A program made the translations under genes and the position numbers. This document shows positions 17,611-26,085 of a DNA stretch of 64,000 bases, piece after piece (within the stretch, counting starts at the first letter, position 1; every line of letters begins with the position of its first letter). Source of the stretch: an uncultured Bacteroidales bacterium (GTDB taxonomy: Bacteria > Bacteroidota > Bacteroidia > Bacteroidales > Paludibacteraceae); NCBI GenBank assembly GCA_944321895.1, contig CALUNA010000014.1:22311-86310 (forward strand). The letters are read 5' to 3'. Under the pieces are notes generated by a model. The model saw nothing but the letters and a program-made list of their open reading frames with translations, had not been told where the DNA came from and did not search any database.

Positions 17611-18621
17611 ATGCAGATAGCCGACATTTCGTTTCCTGACCATCCGTTGTTTCTGGCTCCGATGGAAGATGTTACCGATCCTGCGTTCCGTTTGATGTGC
17701 AAGCGTTTTGGTGCGGATATGGTTTACACGGAATTTATTTCGGCCGATGCGCTGGTGCGCAATGTAAAACGCACGGAACAGAAGCTGACCATTTATGAGG
17801 AAGAAAGGCCGGTTGTCATGCAGATTTACGGCCGTGAGCCGGACGCTGTGGCCGAGGCGGCGCGTATTGCCGAGCAGGCCAATCCGGATATTATTGACCT
17901 GAATTTTGGTTGTCCGGTCAAGAAAGTGGCGGGCAAGGGAGCCGGTGCGGGCTTGCTGCGCGACATCCCGAAAATGCTGGAAATCACACGCGCGGTTGTG
18001 CGTGCCGTGAAAAAGCCGGTTACGGTCAAGACCCGTCTGGGTTGGGATGAAGACAGCAAGATTATTGTTACTCTGGCCGAGCAGTTGCAGGATTGCGGCA
18101 TCCGGGCCTTGGCCATCCACGGCCGGACACGTTGCCAGATGTACAAGGGCGAGGCTGACTGGACGCTGATTGGCGAGGTGAAGAACAATCCGCGGATGCA
18201 CATCCCGATTATCGGGAACGGCGATGTGACCACGCCGGAGCGCGCCCGCGAGTGTTTTGACCGTTACGGTGTGGATGCAGTCATGGTGGGGCGTGCAGCC
18301 ATTGGGCATCCCTGGATTTTCCAGGAGATGAAACATTTTCTGGCTACAGGCGAGCGCATGCCGGCCTATAGGTTCGCGTGGCAAATCGATTTGCTCAAGG
18401 AGCATGTGTTGCGCAGCATGGAATGGTTAGGCGATGAGCGCAAGGGCATTGTGCACAGCAGGCGTCATTTGGCGGCTACGCCCGTGTTCAAAGGCATACC
18501 GCATTTCCGGGAAACGCGGATAGCCATGTTGCGCGCGGAAAAACTTGATGAACTGTTTGCCATAATTGACGATGTCAAGCTGCGTTACAGTCAGCTTATG
18601 CAGGAGGGCGGTTTGTCATGA
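17611..18621 (+). CDS. dusB: tRNA-dihydrouridine synthase
   Basis: 336-residue flavin-dependent tRNA-dihydrouridine synthase that reduces uridines in tRNA D-loops. It has the TIM-barrel entry LFLAPMEDVTDPAFR (residues 13-27), a catalytic Cys101 within LNFGCPVKKVAGKGAGAGLL, the FMN-phosphate binding segments IGNGDVTTPE and VMVGRAAIGHPW, and the C-terminal helical tRNA-binding domain. The sequence is closest in style to the bacterial DusB branch. It has its own -7 box upstream and ends in a 4-bp ATGA overlap with the HAD gene. The GC content is visibly higher than in the preceding regulator, but codon use looks normal for a housekeeping gene. Confidence 0.93.
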   Translation: MQIADISFPDHPLFLAPMEDVTDPAFRLMCKRFGADMVYTEFISADALVRNVKRTEQKLTIYEEERPVVMQIYGREPDAVAEAARIAEQANPDIIDLNFGCPVKKVAGKGAGAGLLRDIPKMLEITRAVVRAVKKPVTVKTRLGWDEDSKIIVTLAEQLQDCGIRALAIHGRTRCQMYKGEADWTLIGEVKNNPRMHIPIIGNGDVTTPERARECFDRYGVDAVMVGRAAIGHPWIFQEMKHFLATGERMPAYRFAWQIDLLKEHVLRSMEWLGDERKGIVHSRRHLAATPVFKGIPHFRETRIAMLRAEKLDELFAIIDDVKLRYSQLMQEGGLS

Positions 18622-19262
18622 AAGGAGTGATTTTCGATTTTAACGGCACGTTGTTTTGGGATACGCATTTCCACAGCCGTGCGTTCGATATTTTCATGGA
18701 GAGGTACAATGTCCGTTTCAGCGAGGAGGAGAAACGGCAGAAAATATATGGCAAATCGAATATCGACATCATGCACGCCATTTTCGGTTGTGTCCTGTCG
18801 CGCGAGGAGTCGCACCGTTATGCGGTGGAGAAGGAACTGATTTATCAGGACCTGTGCCGCGACTGTGTGGAATTTGCTCCGGGTGCGGAAGCGTTTTTTG
18901 AATTTTTGCGCAAGCGGGATATTCCGTTTACCATTGGTTCTTCGGTCGGTGTGGAGAACATGAATTTTTACTATGAACATCTGGACATGGCAAAATGGTT
19001 TCCGCGTGAGCGGATTGTCTATAACGATGGCACATACCGCGGAAAACCGGCGCCCGATATTTTTCTGGCCGCGGCCGGAAAAATAGGTTTGCCCATGTAC
19101 GACATTGCTGTTTTTGAGGATTCGCCGGCGGGCATCAAGGCAGCCGAGAATGCCGGTGCGGGCAAGATATACATTGTCGATTCCAACGGCGATGATTACA
19201 GCCGCTTTCCGTATCGTATTATCCGGAATTTTATGGATGTGGCGGCAGATTTCTCTGATTAA
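18618..19262 (+). CDS. HAD-superfamily hydrolase, beta-phosphoglucomutase-like
   Basis: 214-residue HAD subfamily IA protein, probably a small-molecule phosphatase in the cytoplasm. Motif I is DFNGTLF, giving nucleophile Asp7, but the usual second Asp (general acid/base) is Asn9. Motif II is the Ser-containing IGSSVGVE, the conserved Lys lies in RGKPAPDIFLAAA, and motif III is FEDSPAGIKAAENAG. The alpha-helical cap (residues ~15-85) is of the C1 type. Start ATG overlaps the dusB stop (ATGA), indicating coupling. The Asn9 variant occurs in other HAD proteins and may alter activity; the substrate is unknown. Confidence 0.88.
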   Translation: MKGVIFDFNGTLFWDTHFHSRAFDIFMERYNVRFSEEEKRQKIYGKSNIDIMHAIFGCVLSREESHRYAVEKELIYQDLCRDCVEFAPGAEAFFEFLRKRDIPFTIGSSVGVENMNFYYEHLDMAKWFPRERIVYNDGTYRGKPAPDIFLAAAGKIGLPMYDIAVFEDSPAGIKAAENAGAGKIYIVDSNGDDYSRFPYRIIRNFMDVAADFSD

Positions 19263-19280
19263 CGTCGTCAGGAAGATATG

Positions 19281-19316
19281 AAAAAGACGGCAAGAACCTA
19301 ATCATGCCGTCTTTTT
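19281..19316. terminator. Bidirectional terminator between convergent genes
   Basis: Perfect 12-bp stem AAAAAGACGGCA / TGCCGTCTTTTT with a 12-base loop. The A-run on the left and T-run on the right make it work on both strands, serving the HAD gene (+) and the M23 peptidase gene (-), whose stops are 19 and 14 bp away. Confidence 0.9.
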
Positions 19317-19329
19317 CATGTGTCCGGTT

Positions 19330-20262
19330 TCAGCGGATGCGCAGGCGTTGCCCGACGCGCAGGATGGATGTTTCCTTGATGCCGCTCAGCCGGCAAATGC
19401 TTCTGACACTGGTGCCGTAACGGCGTGCAATCGTGCTCAGGTTGTCGCCGCTGCGTACGGTGTAATACTTCGCTGCCGCCAGTGCTTTTTGTTCCTCGTA
19501 GTATTTGAATGTCGTGTTTTTGGCTATCAGGTATTGGTCGTCCCTGATGTTGCCGGTCGAGAAATCGATAATCATTTCCGGGTTGATGGCATTGCCCAGA
19601 TAGCGTGTCTCGAAATGCAGGTGCGAGCCGGTGGAGCGGCCTGTGTTGCCTCCCAGGCCGATCGGTTCGCCGCAATAGATACGCATGTTTTCGTCCACTA
19701 GGACCTTGGACATGTGCGCATAGACGGTTTCCAGACCGTTGTCGTGCCGTACAACCACATAGTGTCCGTATCCGCGTGCTTCGTAGTCAATGATGCGTAC
19801 CTGTCCGGTAAAGGCGGCACGGATAGTATCGCCGATTTGCACTTTCACATCCGTGCCGTAATGGAAACGGTAGCGGCGCGGGCCGAATTTGGATGTGATA
19901 TAACCTTGCGCCGGCATGCAGAATTCCCGGCAATTGATATAGATGGAGTCGGGGATGCTGTCTATCGGCGTGTTGTATGCGTTTATGCGTTCGCGGGTCC
20001 AGATGTTTTTGTACAAATCATCGGCCGGGTGGTCTTCCATCAAGTCGTCTGTTTCATCGTGGAATAGTTTCTTATAGATGTTGGTCCGGTCGTTGAGCAC
20101 TACAACCAGGTCGCCGGGGATATGTAGCGAGTCGCACGAAACAAACAGCGTGTCGTGCCGTATCTCGAACGAATATCCATCCATGTCAATGGGTTCAGCT
20201 TTCAGCAGGGCGGCAGTCAGGAAACACGCAAACAATGTGCATGTCCATCTGGTCTGTTTCAT
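19330..20262 (-). CDS. M23 (LytM) metallopeptidase with C-terminal LysM
   Basis: 310-residue exported peptidoglycan endopeptidase. Start chosen at the ATG 1 bp after the ndk stop (MKQTRW, then a hydrophobic signal segment); an ATG four codons upstream (20274) is possible, while longer forms run into ndk. The LytM domain spans ~115-235, with zinc ligands His134 and Asp138 in HYGTD, and the HLH motif (His214, His216) in GSHLHFE. A LysM domain closes the protein (YTVRSGDNLSTIARRYG, residues ~267-310) and would anchor it to peptidoglycan. An intact zinc site suggests a true endopeptidase rather than an EnvC-like activator. It is tightly linked downstream of ndk. Confidence 0.92.
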   Translation of the reverse strand: MKQTRWTCTLFACFLTAALLKAEPIDMDGYSFEIRHDTLFVSCDSLHIPGDLVVVLNDRTNIYKKLFHDETDDLMEDHPADDLYKNIWTRERINAYNTPIDSIPDSIYINCREFCMPAQGYITSKFGPRRYRFHYGTDVKVQIGDTIRAAFTGQVRIIDYEARGYGHYVVVRHDNGLETVYAHMSKVLVDENMRIYCGEPIGLGGNTGRSTGSHLHFETRYLGNAINPEMIIDFSTGNIRDDQYLIAKNTTFKYYEEQKALAAAKYYTVRSGDNLSTIARRYGTSVRSICRLSGIKETSILRVGQRLRIR

Positions 20263-20263
20263 C

Positions 20264-20725
20264 TTACACTTCATCGTTTGCGTACAGGAATGGCTTGGCG
20301 TTTTGTGTGTATTCGAAGATTTCTTCCGGTGCGAAGAAACGTGCCAGTTCAACGGCGGCATTTTCGACGGAATCGGATGTGTGTACGATATTTTCCTGCA
20401 TGCTCAGGGCGAAGTCGCCGCGTATGGTGCCTTGTTCGGCATTGCAGGCGTTGGTTGTGCCGGCCATTTTGCGTACAACCTGTACGGCTTCCTTGCCTTC
20501 CAGACAGCAAACGATTACCGGTGTTATCATCATGGAGTTTTTGATGCGCTGGAAAAACGGGCGGTCTTTCAGATGGGCATAGTGTTCGTCGAGCAGGGCA
20601 TCGGTCAGCTGCATCATTTTGAGTCCCGCTATGCGCAGGCCCTTGCGTTCAAAGCGTTGTAGTACGGTTCCCACCAGTTCGCGCTGAATGGCGGACGGTT
20701 TTAAAATCAAGAGTGTTTTTTCCAT
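20264..20725 (-). CDS. ndk: Nucleoside diphosphate kinase
   Basis: 153-residue NDP kinase, which moves the gamma-phosphate of ATP onto nucleoside diphosphates through a phosphohistidine. The active His is His115 in NIVHTSDSVENA; the usual HGSD is HTSD here. Other family marks are the N-terminal TLLILKPSAIQRELVG and MAGTTNACNAEQGTIRGDF (nucleotide binding, residues ~88-104). The length matches the family (about 140-155). A -7 box lies about 42 bp upstream. The M23 peptidase gene begins directly after it. Confidence 0.96.
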   Translation of the reverse strand: MEKTLLILKPSAIQRELVGTVLQRFERKGLRIAGLKMMQLTDALLDEHYAHLKDRPFFQRIKNSMMITPVIVCCLEGKEAVQVVRKMAGTTNACNAEQGTIRGDFALSMQENIVHTSDSVENAAVELARFFAPEEIFEYTQNAKPFLYANDEV

Positions 20726-20766
20726 AATGGTTGTTTTTATTGGTTATGTCTGAATGAATGTTGTGG

Positions 20767-20774
20767 CAAAAATA
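20767..20774 (-). promoter_or_regulatory. ndk promoter -7 box
   Basis: On the minus strand this reads TATTTTTG, matching TAnnTTTG, about 42 bases before the ndk start. No clear -33 box. Confidence 0.5.
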
Positions 20775-20815
20775 GCAAAAAATATTGGGTCGGGAAAACA
20801 TGGGTGTCAGTCCTG

Positions 20816-21631
20816 TCAGAACAGGGGTGTGTCCGGATTCAGTAACGGCTCCAGTTCGCTGGCCGGAATCAGGATGTCTATTTCGCCCATGTAGTAGGGT
20901 GCAATTTCGTAAGGATTGAAAACGTATGTGATGCCTTCGTCCGAGATGTAGAAATTGTTGTTTGGCTTGATGGATTCCACATAATAGGATGCCGCTTCCA
21001 GGTCATCGGCCGATTCCATGTTTTCATTTTGCCGTATCAGGTTTTGTATCAGCAGCGGTGTCAGCTTTTCCACATAATTTTCTGTAAACAGGTCTTCTTC
21101 GTTCAAGAGCCGGCCGTTTTTTTTGTTGAAGTTGCAGAACATGCGTGTGGTAATTCCGTGTGCTCCGCCCATGAACACGAAGCGTTCTATGGCGTATGAG
21201 AATACATGGTCGCTGTCGAACATGACATAGCCTTTCAGTATGTGTTCGTTGTGGAGCAGGCTGTACATGGTTTCACCGGCATTTTCTTCCAGTTCGGGCA
21301 GAATGGGTTCGTTATTGAGCCGGTATTCCGTTCCCAGGTCGTCCTTGTAGTGCGACATGGCTTCCCCGATGTCCAAGTCCGTATAGTTTTCATCGAACAG
21401 GGAGGCGAGCAGTTGTTTCCGGATGGATTTTAAGACATTTTCATCCGGATAGGAGGCCGGATAGTCTATGTCGAAACTGACAGTCAGGCAATAAGGTTGT
21501 CCCTGTACGAGCAGGATTGTGTCGTTGAGCGTGTGGTTTTCCGTTTCAATCGGTTGTGACTGAGGGTTACATGCCGCCAACAGGATGCAGATAGCCGCCA
21601 TGAAGCCGGCAGCCGGTCGGATTGTAGTCAT
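20816..21631 (-). CDS. DUF3298-family lipoprotein
   Basis: 271-residue predicted lipoprotein. The start at 21631 (MTTIRP) is preferred over one nine codons earlier because a good promoter -7 box (21656-21663) overlaps the longer form. Signal peptide ends ICILLAAC with lipidated Cys21. The body carries the DUF4163/DUF3298 pattern: YPASYPDENVLKSIRKQLLA, a central GGAHGITTRMFCNFNKKNGR (hallmark of the family, in which a buried Gly/His loop precedes the DUF3298 half), and a C-terminal PYEIAPYYMGEIDILIPASE. Homologous folds occur in RsiV-type and other cell-envelope proteins that bind peptidoglycan fragments or lysozyme; no function is established here. Confidence 0.85.
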   Translation of the reverse strand: MTTIRPAAGFMAAICILLAACNPQSQPIETENHTLNDTILLVQGQPYCLTVSFDIDYPASYPDENVLKSIRKQLLASLFDENYTDLDIGEAMSHYKDDLGTEYRLNNEPILPELEENAGETMYSLLHNEHILKGYVMFDSDHVFSYAIERFVFMGGAHGITTRMFCNFNKKNGRLLNEEDLFTENYVEKLTPLLIQNLIRQNENMESADDLEAASYYVESIKPNNNFYISDEGITYVFNPYEIAPYYMGEIDILIPASELEPLLNPDTPLF

Positions 21632-21655
21632 AATATTTTCTGTTTGGATTCCGGG

Positions 21656-21687
21656 CAAAAATACGTATTAAAACCACATGAACCAAA
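21656..21687 (-). promoter_or_regulatory. Promoter of the DUF3298 lipoprotein gene
   Basis: On the minus strand TTTG (21684-21687) is followed after 20 bp by TATTTTTG (21656-21663), a full -33/-7 match. The predicted start of transcription is near 21650, which decides ATG 21631 as the translation start. Confidence 0.65.
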
Positions 21688-21753
21688 TGTTTTGTGTGAA
21701 TTTGTTTTTTGTGTCCGCCGCTTCTGCATGTGGGTTCAGGTTGGTTGAAACAG

Positions 21754-21795
21754 CGGGGACAAACGGTTGTTCTGTAGGAAAACCATTTGTCCCCG
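21754..21795 (-). terminator. Terminator-like hairpin after the first sulfatase
   Basis: Arms CGGGGACAAA (21754-21763) and TTTGTCCCCG (21786-21795), extended by GGTT/AACC beyond one mismatch. It stands 25 bp past the sulfatase stop on the minus strand and is followed there by a short T-rich stretch. Confidence 0.6.
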
Positions 21796-21819
21796 TGTGC
21801 GGTTATGCGGTGTGGAAGC

Positions 21820-23223
21820 CTATCTTCCGAAGTTGAACATGTCGGAATGCGTGTGTTCCCTGTCCATGATTTCCTGCAGTTCAGCTACCTTGTCCGGATA
21901 AGAGGCAGCCAGATCCCGGTCTTCGTGGGGGTCGTCGGCAATGTTGTACAGTTCAAGTGTCGGATTTCCGCTTTGTATGTTCTGTCGGATCAGTTTCCAG
22001 TCTCCGGCTCTGACGGCCTGTCGTCCGCCTTCTTCGTGGAATTCCCAATAGAGGAAGTCATGTTCTTCCTGGTGGCCTTTTCCGGTCAGTGTCGGCAGGA
22101 TGGAGATTCCGTCCATAGCTTCATCCCTCCATGTTTCATCCTTTCCGAGCAGTTCCACGAAGGTTGGCATCATGTCCCAGCCGGCCGCTTGGATGTTGCT
22201 GACTGCTCCCGCCTCAATGGTTCCGGGCCAGTAGGCAATGTAGGGCACCCGCATGCCTCCTTCATACAAGGCACGTTTCAGGCCGCGCAGGCGGGCTTCC
22301 GTGTTGAAAAAGTCCGGGTCCGCTCCGCCTTCCTGGTGTGGCCCGTTGTCGCTGGTGAATATGAACAGGGTTTGTTCCGCGATGCCTAATTCTTCCAGTT
22401 TGGCAATAATTTCCCCGACATAGGTGTCCAGGCGTGTAATCATGGCGGCGAACTGGGTTCTCGGGTCTGTAGCCGTGCCGTAATCGCCGTCATCGTACCA
22501 TGCTTTGGGTTCCTGGAATTTGCCTTTGTACATGTCAACGATGCTGTCCTGTGGCTGGCACAGTTCGGCATGCGGGATGGTGTATGTAAAGTAGCCGAAA
22601 AAGGCCTTGTCCTTGTTGTCTTCGATGAACTGCATGGCCTGTTGGTGGATGACGTCCTGGGAATAGGCCCCGTTCTGGTTCACTTTGGTTTTGTTGTCCC
22701 ACAGGTATTCCGGATAGTAGGAATGTGCCTTGCGCTGGCAGTTGTATCCGTAAAAGACATCGAATCCCATGTCGTTGGCTTCGCCGCCCGATCCGGGATA
22801 GCCCATGCCCCATTTTCCAAAGCAACCTGTTACATAGCCGCTCTGTTGGAAGAGGTGGCCTATGGTTTCCACATTGGGGTCTAACGGTTCTTGTCCTTCG
22901 GGTTGTATTTCCTTGTTTCCCCGGATTTTGGTGTGTCCGGTGTGTTGTCCGGTCATGAGCGATGCCCTTGATGGTGCGCTCACGGCGGTGCTGGCATAAA
23001 ATTGCGTGAAGCTCATGCCGTTTTGGGCGAGCCGGTTCAGGTTCGGGGTTGATATCATTTGCTGGCCGTAGGCCTCCAAATCGCTGTAACCCATGTCATC
23101 GCACAAAAGGTAAATGACGTTTGGCCGTTCGGTGGTAGCAACAGTTGCGTTGTCTTGTGCCGGGCACATGGTTGCCGAGAAGGCAAGTCCGCCCGACAGG
23201 TACAGGAGTTTATTTGTATTCAT
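21820..23223 (-). CDS. S1-family sulfatase, Ser-type, exported
   Basis: 467-residue arylsulfatase-superfamily enzyme that hydrolyses sulfate esters, most likely on host or algal glycans. Start set at MNTNKLLYLS, giving a signal peptide; the ten-codon-longer form would overlap the preceding gene. The formylglycine signature is SAPSR with Ser82 as the residue to be oxidised, so maturation needs an anaerobic radical-SAM sulfatase-maturating enzyme, which is not in the window. Metal ligands are expected at Asp42/Asp43 (LLCDDMGYSD) and in FTSDNGPH. The next gene upstream in the operon ends 13 bp before this start, so the two are co-transcribed. Confidence 0.93.
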   Translation of the reverse strand: MNTNKLLYLSGGLAFSATMCPAQDNATVATTERPNVIYLLCDDMGYSDLEAYGQQMISTPNLNRLAQNGMSFTQFYASTAVSAPSRASLMTGQHTGHTKIRGNKEIQPEGQEPLDPNVETIGHLFQQSGYVTGCFGKWGMGYPGSGGEANDMGFDVFYGYNCQRKAHSYYPEYLWDNKTKVNQNGAYSQDVIHQQAMQFIEDNKDKAFFGYFTYTIPHAELCQPQDSIVDMYKGKFQEPKAWYDDGDYGTATDPRTQFAAMITRLDTYVGEIIAKLEELGIAEQTLFIFTSDNGPHQEGGADPDFFNTEARLRGLKRALYEGGMRVPYIAYWPGTIEAGAVSNIQAAGWDMMPTFVELLGKDETWRDEAMDGISILPTLTGKGHQEEHDFLYWEFHEEGGRQAVRAGDWKLIRQNIQSGNPTLELYNIADDPHEDRDLAASYPDKVAELQEIMDREHTHSDMFNFGR

Positions 23224-23236
23224 GTTTCTCAATCTG

Positions 23237-24829
23237 TTAGATTTGTGTATCATAGAGTTTGGTTATGTATTGCCGGCCTTTGGCTGATTCGGCGACGAGT
23301 ATTACGAAGTTTTCCGGATATTTGATGCTATCTTCAAAATATGTGTCCGTGGTATGGAACATGCCTAACAATTGTCCGGTCAGATTCACAACCGTAATTT
23401 TATAGTTGTCGTCCAATCCCGTTATTTTCAGTACACCATTGTTTAGGGATGCCTTGAATACGGGTTTTTCGGATTTGTTGTAGTTCGTTGTCTGTTCGTT
23501 CAGTTTTACCTTGTAAAAATACCATCCGGAGCCCGTGCCAATGCCGGCGTTGTAAAGCACCAGTTTCCAGGTGCCGTCCTGTGCGTTCAGCAGGTAGCCA
23601 TCGTTGCCATTGTATTTGATGGAATAGCTTCCGTTGGTGTGTCCGCTCGGTGCGATGGCAAAGTCACTACCCGTTGTCGTGGCTTCAAAGGCGGCGGTTT
23701 CCAAAATCTGCTGTCCGTGTATCCGCAGGCCGGAGCCTTTGTTTACGATTTGCACCCTGTTGTTGCCCGTGTCTTCCAGACGCCACAGGAACTTGTCGGT
23801 TGTGTCGGCCGGTTTTTCAACCCGCAGGCTGGTTGAATATGTCGTGTTTGTATTTGTGTCGTATGCGATGTATCTTTCTTTTCTGTTTTCATCCGTATGT
23901 GCATTCATAATCTGATACCAGATCGGATTGTCGGCCGTGCTTGTTTCCGGTTCTGCCATTTGTGGCGTTTCCGCTTCAAAAATGGCAATGAGGTTTACGC
24001 TTTCGGTTACGTTGAATGTGTATTCGGATGCGGTACTGATGATTTGACCGTTCTGTTGCCATCCGTTGAAGGTTACGGCATATTCGTAATGGGTATTGAC
24101 GGTGGCCTTGACGGTTACGTTTGTTCCTTTGTCATATCTTCCGGCCTCGTTCGGGGGAGTGGTTATGCTGGCTGTGCCGAGTTGCGTGTTGTTGGCGGAT
24201 ACGCTGATGAAACAGTCGTTGCGCGGTTCTCCATCCATGACGAAGATGACAAAGTCATATACGATGCCACCGCTTACACTGGCATCGGCCGATGTGCCTG
24301 CGGTTGGTTCCAAACGTACCCTGACGCGTGTTTTTCCCGGTTCTGCCGTGGCAGGGACGGACAATGTGTGCCGGGTGGTTTTGTTTTGTGCATCAACCTC
24401 AGTCCGGGCATTGGCCGGTTCGAATTCACCGTTTCTGTCCCAGTCAGTATACAGGGCAATGGATTGTCCTGTCGGGTCGGTGTTCTGCGTGATGCACAAT
24501 GTGAAGGTGTTGTCGCGGTTCACAAGGCTTGTTTCTTTTGAAACGATGACAAAATGTCTGCCTGGCGAGCTGTCGCGTGAGTAGTTGAGCGGGTACAGGA
24601 CACCGTCGCCGGTTGTAGTGGCGGCTGTGATGAAAAAGTTGCCTGCATTGCCGCCCGGCATTTGGTATATTATGTTTTTGGTGTTGAGGCGGCCAAGCCT
24701 TATCATGGTTTCAAACGGATTTTCGGAAATGTAGCTGCCGATGTCATCAGAACTTTGCGCTACTCCGGGCATTATCGGAATTATTGACAGAATAATCCCG
24801 GCCAATAGTTTCAGTGTGGATTTATTCAT
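23237..24829 (-). CDS. Secreted GEVED/ricin-like modular protein with C-terminal sorting-type domain
   Basis: 530-residue exported protein. Start at MNKSTLKLLAG, which yields a signal peptide ending near GVAQ; the longer form adds 13 hydrophobic residues and runs into the terminator of the upstream gene. Modules: a GEVED-type domain (ALYTDWDRNGEFEPAN, residues ~125-205, with the calcium-loop-like Asp/Asn cluster), a bacterial repeat domain (TNVTVKATVNTHYEYAVTFN, ~235-290), a ricin-like module beginning STADNPIWYQIMNAH (~300-440) and a C-terminal ~85-residue domain (LNNGVLKITGLDDNYKITVV to end) resembling T9SS type A tails. It was most likely made for surface glycan binding together with the sulfatase 13 bp downstream. 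No catalytic motif is seen. Confidence 0.75.
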   Translation of the reverse strand: MNKSTLKLLAGIILSIIPIMPGVAQSSDDIGSYISENPFETMIRLGRLNTKNIIYQMPGGNAGNFFITAATTTGDGVLYPLNYSRDSSPGRHFVIVSKETSLVNRDNTFTLCITQNTDPTGQSIALYTDWDRNGEFEPANARTEVDAQNKTTRHTLSVPATAEPGKTRVRVRLEPTAGTSADASVSGGIVYDFVIFVMDGEPRNDCFISVSANNTQLGTASITTPPNEAGRYDKGTNVTVKATVNTHYEYAVTFNGWQQNGQIISTASEYTFNVTESVNLIAIFEAETPQMAEPETSTADNPIWYQIMNAHTDENRKERYIAYDTNTNTTYSTSLRVEKPADTTDKFLWRLEDTGNNRVQIVNKGSGLRIHGQQILETAAFEATTTGSDFAIAPSGHTNGSYSIKYNGNDGYLLNAQDGTWKLVLYNAGIGTGSGWYFYKVKLNEQTTNYNKSEKPVFKASLNNGVLKITGLDDNYKITVVNLTGQLLGMFHTTDTYFEDSIKYPENFVILVAESAKGRQYITKLYDTQI

Positions 24830-24847
24830 GGTAATAAAAACAATAAA

Positions 24848-24888
24848 TTCCACAAGAAGCACAGACAAATTGTGTGCTTCTTGTGGAA
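24848..24888 (-). terminator. Intrinsic terminator between two secreted-protein genes
   Basis: 16-bp perfect stem (TTCCACAAGAAGCACA, 24848-24863, with its complement 24873-24888) and a 9-base loop. On the minus strand it follows the stop of the 24905-25732 gene and is followed by a T-rich run (about TTTATTGTTTTTATT). Confidence 0.9.
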
Positions 24889-24904
24889 CAAAAATGGGTT
24901 TTTC

Positions 24905-25732
24905 TTATTTTGTGAATTTCAACGGTTTTCCGTTTATGTTGGCAATGTAGATGCCTGTAGGCAAGGAGGCTATGGAAAGCTGGTTCGTATTTTGGGCTTC
25001 CAGCCTTGTTTTGCCCGTTATGTCGTAGATGACAATATGTGCAGGTTGTCCGCAGAAAATAGTCTGGGCTGCGGCATTGTAATGGAACGTTGTTGCAGCG
25101 GTTTCCCGTATGGCTGTCGGCACTTCTTCTTCTTTGGGGGCCTCATAGAAGAACCAGCCGGATGCCTGATGGACTCCCATTTCATATATGGTAATTCCAT
25201 AATTAGGTATATTTGCGCCGGGCATGGCATTCAGATAAGCCGCTGAAGCTCCTGAATAGTCAACATAATCAAAACAGTATTGCTTGTCAGCACAATCGTT
25301 TTGTCTGGTAGCCGAGCTTAATTTCATTTCCCATTTGGAACCGGTTGCGGTCATGGTCAGTCCCGTGTTGTTGGTAGCGTTTGCTGTGCCGGGCACAGTG
25401 ATTTGGAGTCCGCTTGCTGCGTTTACAAACACGATGTATCCGTCTCTTGCATCTTCCAGGCGCCATCTGAAGTTGTCGGTTATGTCATTTTCTGACATTC
25501 CGGAAGCAAATCTTTCTGTTACGGCGTTGGTGCCGTCCCATTTCAAAAATCTGTTCTGACGGTCCGAATCGCTGAGGTGGGATGACATCATGATGTACCA
25601 TACGGGCTCATCTGCGGTACTGGTTTTGGGGTCTACAACCTGACCTGCATTTGGTGGCGTGACGGCGGCTGTCGCAGAAACGATACCTAAACAGAATGTC
25701 AACACGTAAGTTGAAATAACTTTTTTCTTCAT
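24905..25732 (-). CDS. Secreted ricin-like module protein with T9SS-like tail
   Basis: 275-residue exported protein with no recognisable catalytic domain. Start at MKKKVISTYV, whose signal peptide ends near SATA. Residues ~37-190 form a module that begins STADEPVWYIMMSSH, includes a F-x-WRLED strand and a VNAASGLQI segment, and ends GWFFYEA; its neighbour 23237-24829 has the same module. The last ~65 residues (YNAAAQTIFCGQPAHIVIYD to GIYIANINGKPLKFTK) are closely similar to the tail of the 26086-27771 protein and look like a T9SS type A sorting domain. Function is likely glycan binding at the cell surface. It has its own promoter and terminator. Confidence 0.75.
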   Translation of the reverse strand: MKKKVISTYVLTFCLGIVSATAAVTPPNAGQVVDPKTSTADEPVWYIMMSSHLSDSDRQNRFLKWDGTNAVTERFASGMSENDITDNFRWRLEDARDGYIVFVNAASGLQITVPGTANATNNTGLTMTATGSKWEMKLSSATRQNDCADKQYCFDYVDYSGASAAYLNAMPGANIPNYGITIYEMGVHQASGWFFYEAPKEEEVPTAIRETAATTFHYNAAAQTIFCGQPAHIVIYDITGKTRLEAQNTNQLSIASLPTGIYIANINGKPLKFTK

Positions 25733-25796
25733 AATCATAAAAAATTAATTGTTAGACATGAGTAATAATTGTAAGGTAAAAAATAAGATTCGACTG

Positions 25797-25804
25797 CAAA
25801 TATA
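25797..25804 (-). promoter_or_regulatory. Promoter -7 box of the 24905-25732 gene
   Basis: Minus-strand TATATTTG matches TAnnTTTG about 65 bases before the start codon. The -33 element is not clear. Confidence 0.5.
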
Positions 25805-26035
25805 TCCAAAGATTGGAATATCAGAACATGGTTTGTTGGGGTTTGTTGTTGTTTTAATTTTTTTTGTATTTGTTTGATAAACAAATTTATTTGAGTTTGA
25901 ATGATTCTTGTCGTGAACTTAAAAAAACAGACTATTGGAAATGTAATGCGTTTTTTGTCGTTTGTTTGTGTGCTATTGGGATGGATATTGGCGTTGCGAG
26001 TTTTGTTGATATGGTTGCGTGCCTCATAATGAAAA

Positions 26036-26065
26036 TTCCGCAGGAAACGCTGGCTTCCTGCGGAA
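26036..26065 (-). terminator. Intrinsic terminator of the 26086-27771 gene
   Basis: 11-bp perfect stem TTCCGCAGGAA / TTCCTGCGGAA with an 8-base loop, 20 bp past the stop on the minus strand, followed there by TTTTC. Confidence 0.85.
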
Positions 26066-26085
26066 ATAAACAATACTGGTCTATT

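Larger units (their letters stand above)
25733..26085. other. Gene-free stretch with one promoter and one terminator
   Basis: 353 bp, A+T rich. It contains the minus-strand promoter box at 25797-25804 and the terminator at 26036-26065, which are listed separately. Nothing else recognisable; a plus-strand open frame here has no ribosome site or family match and is rejected. Confidence 0.6.
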
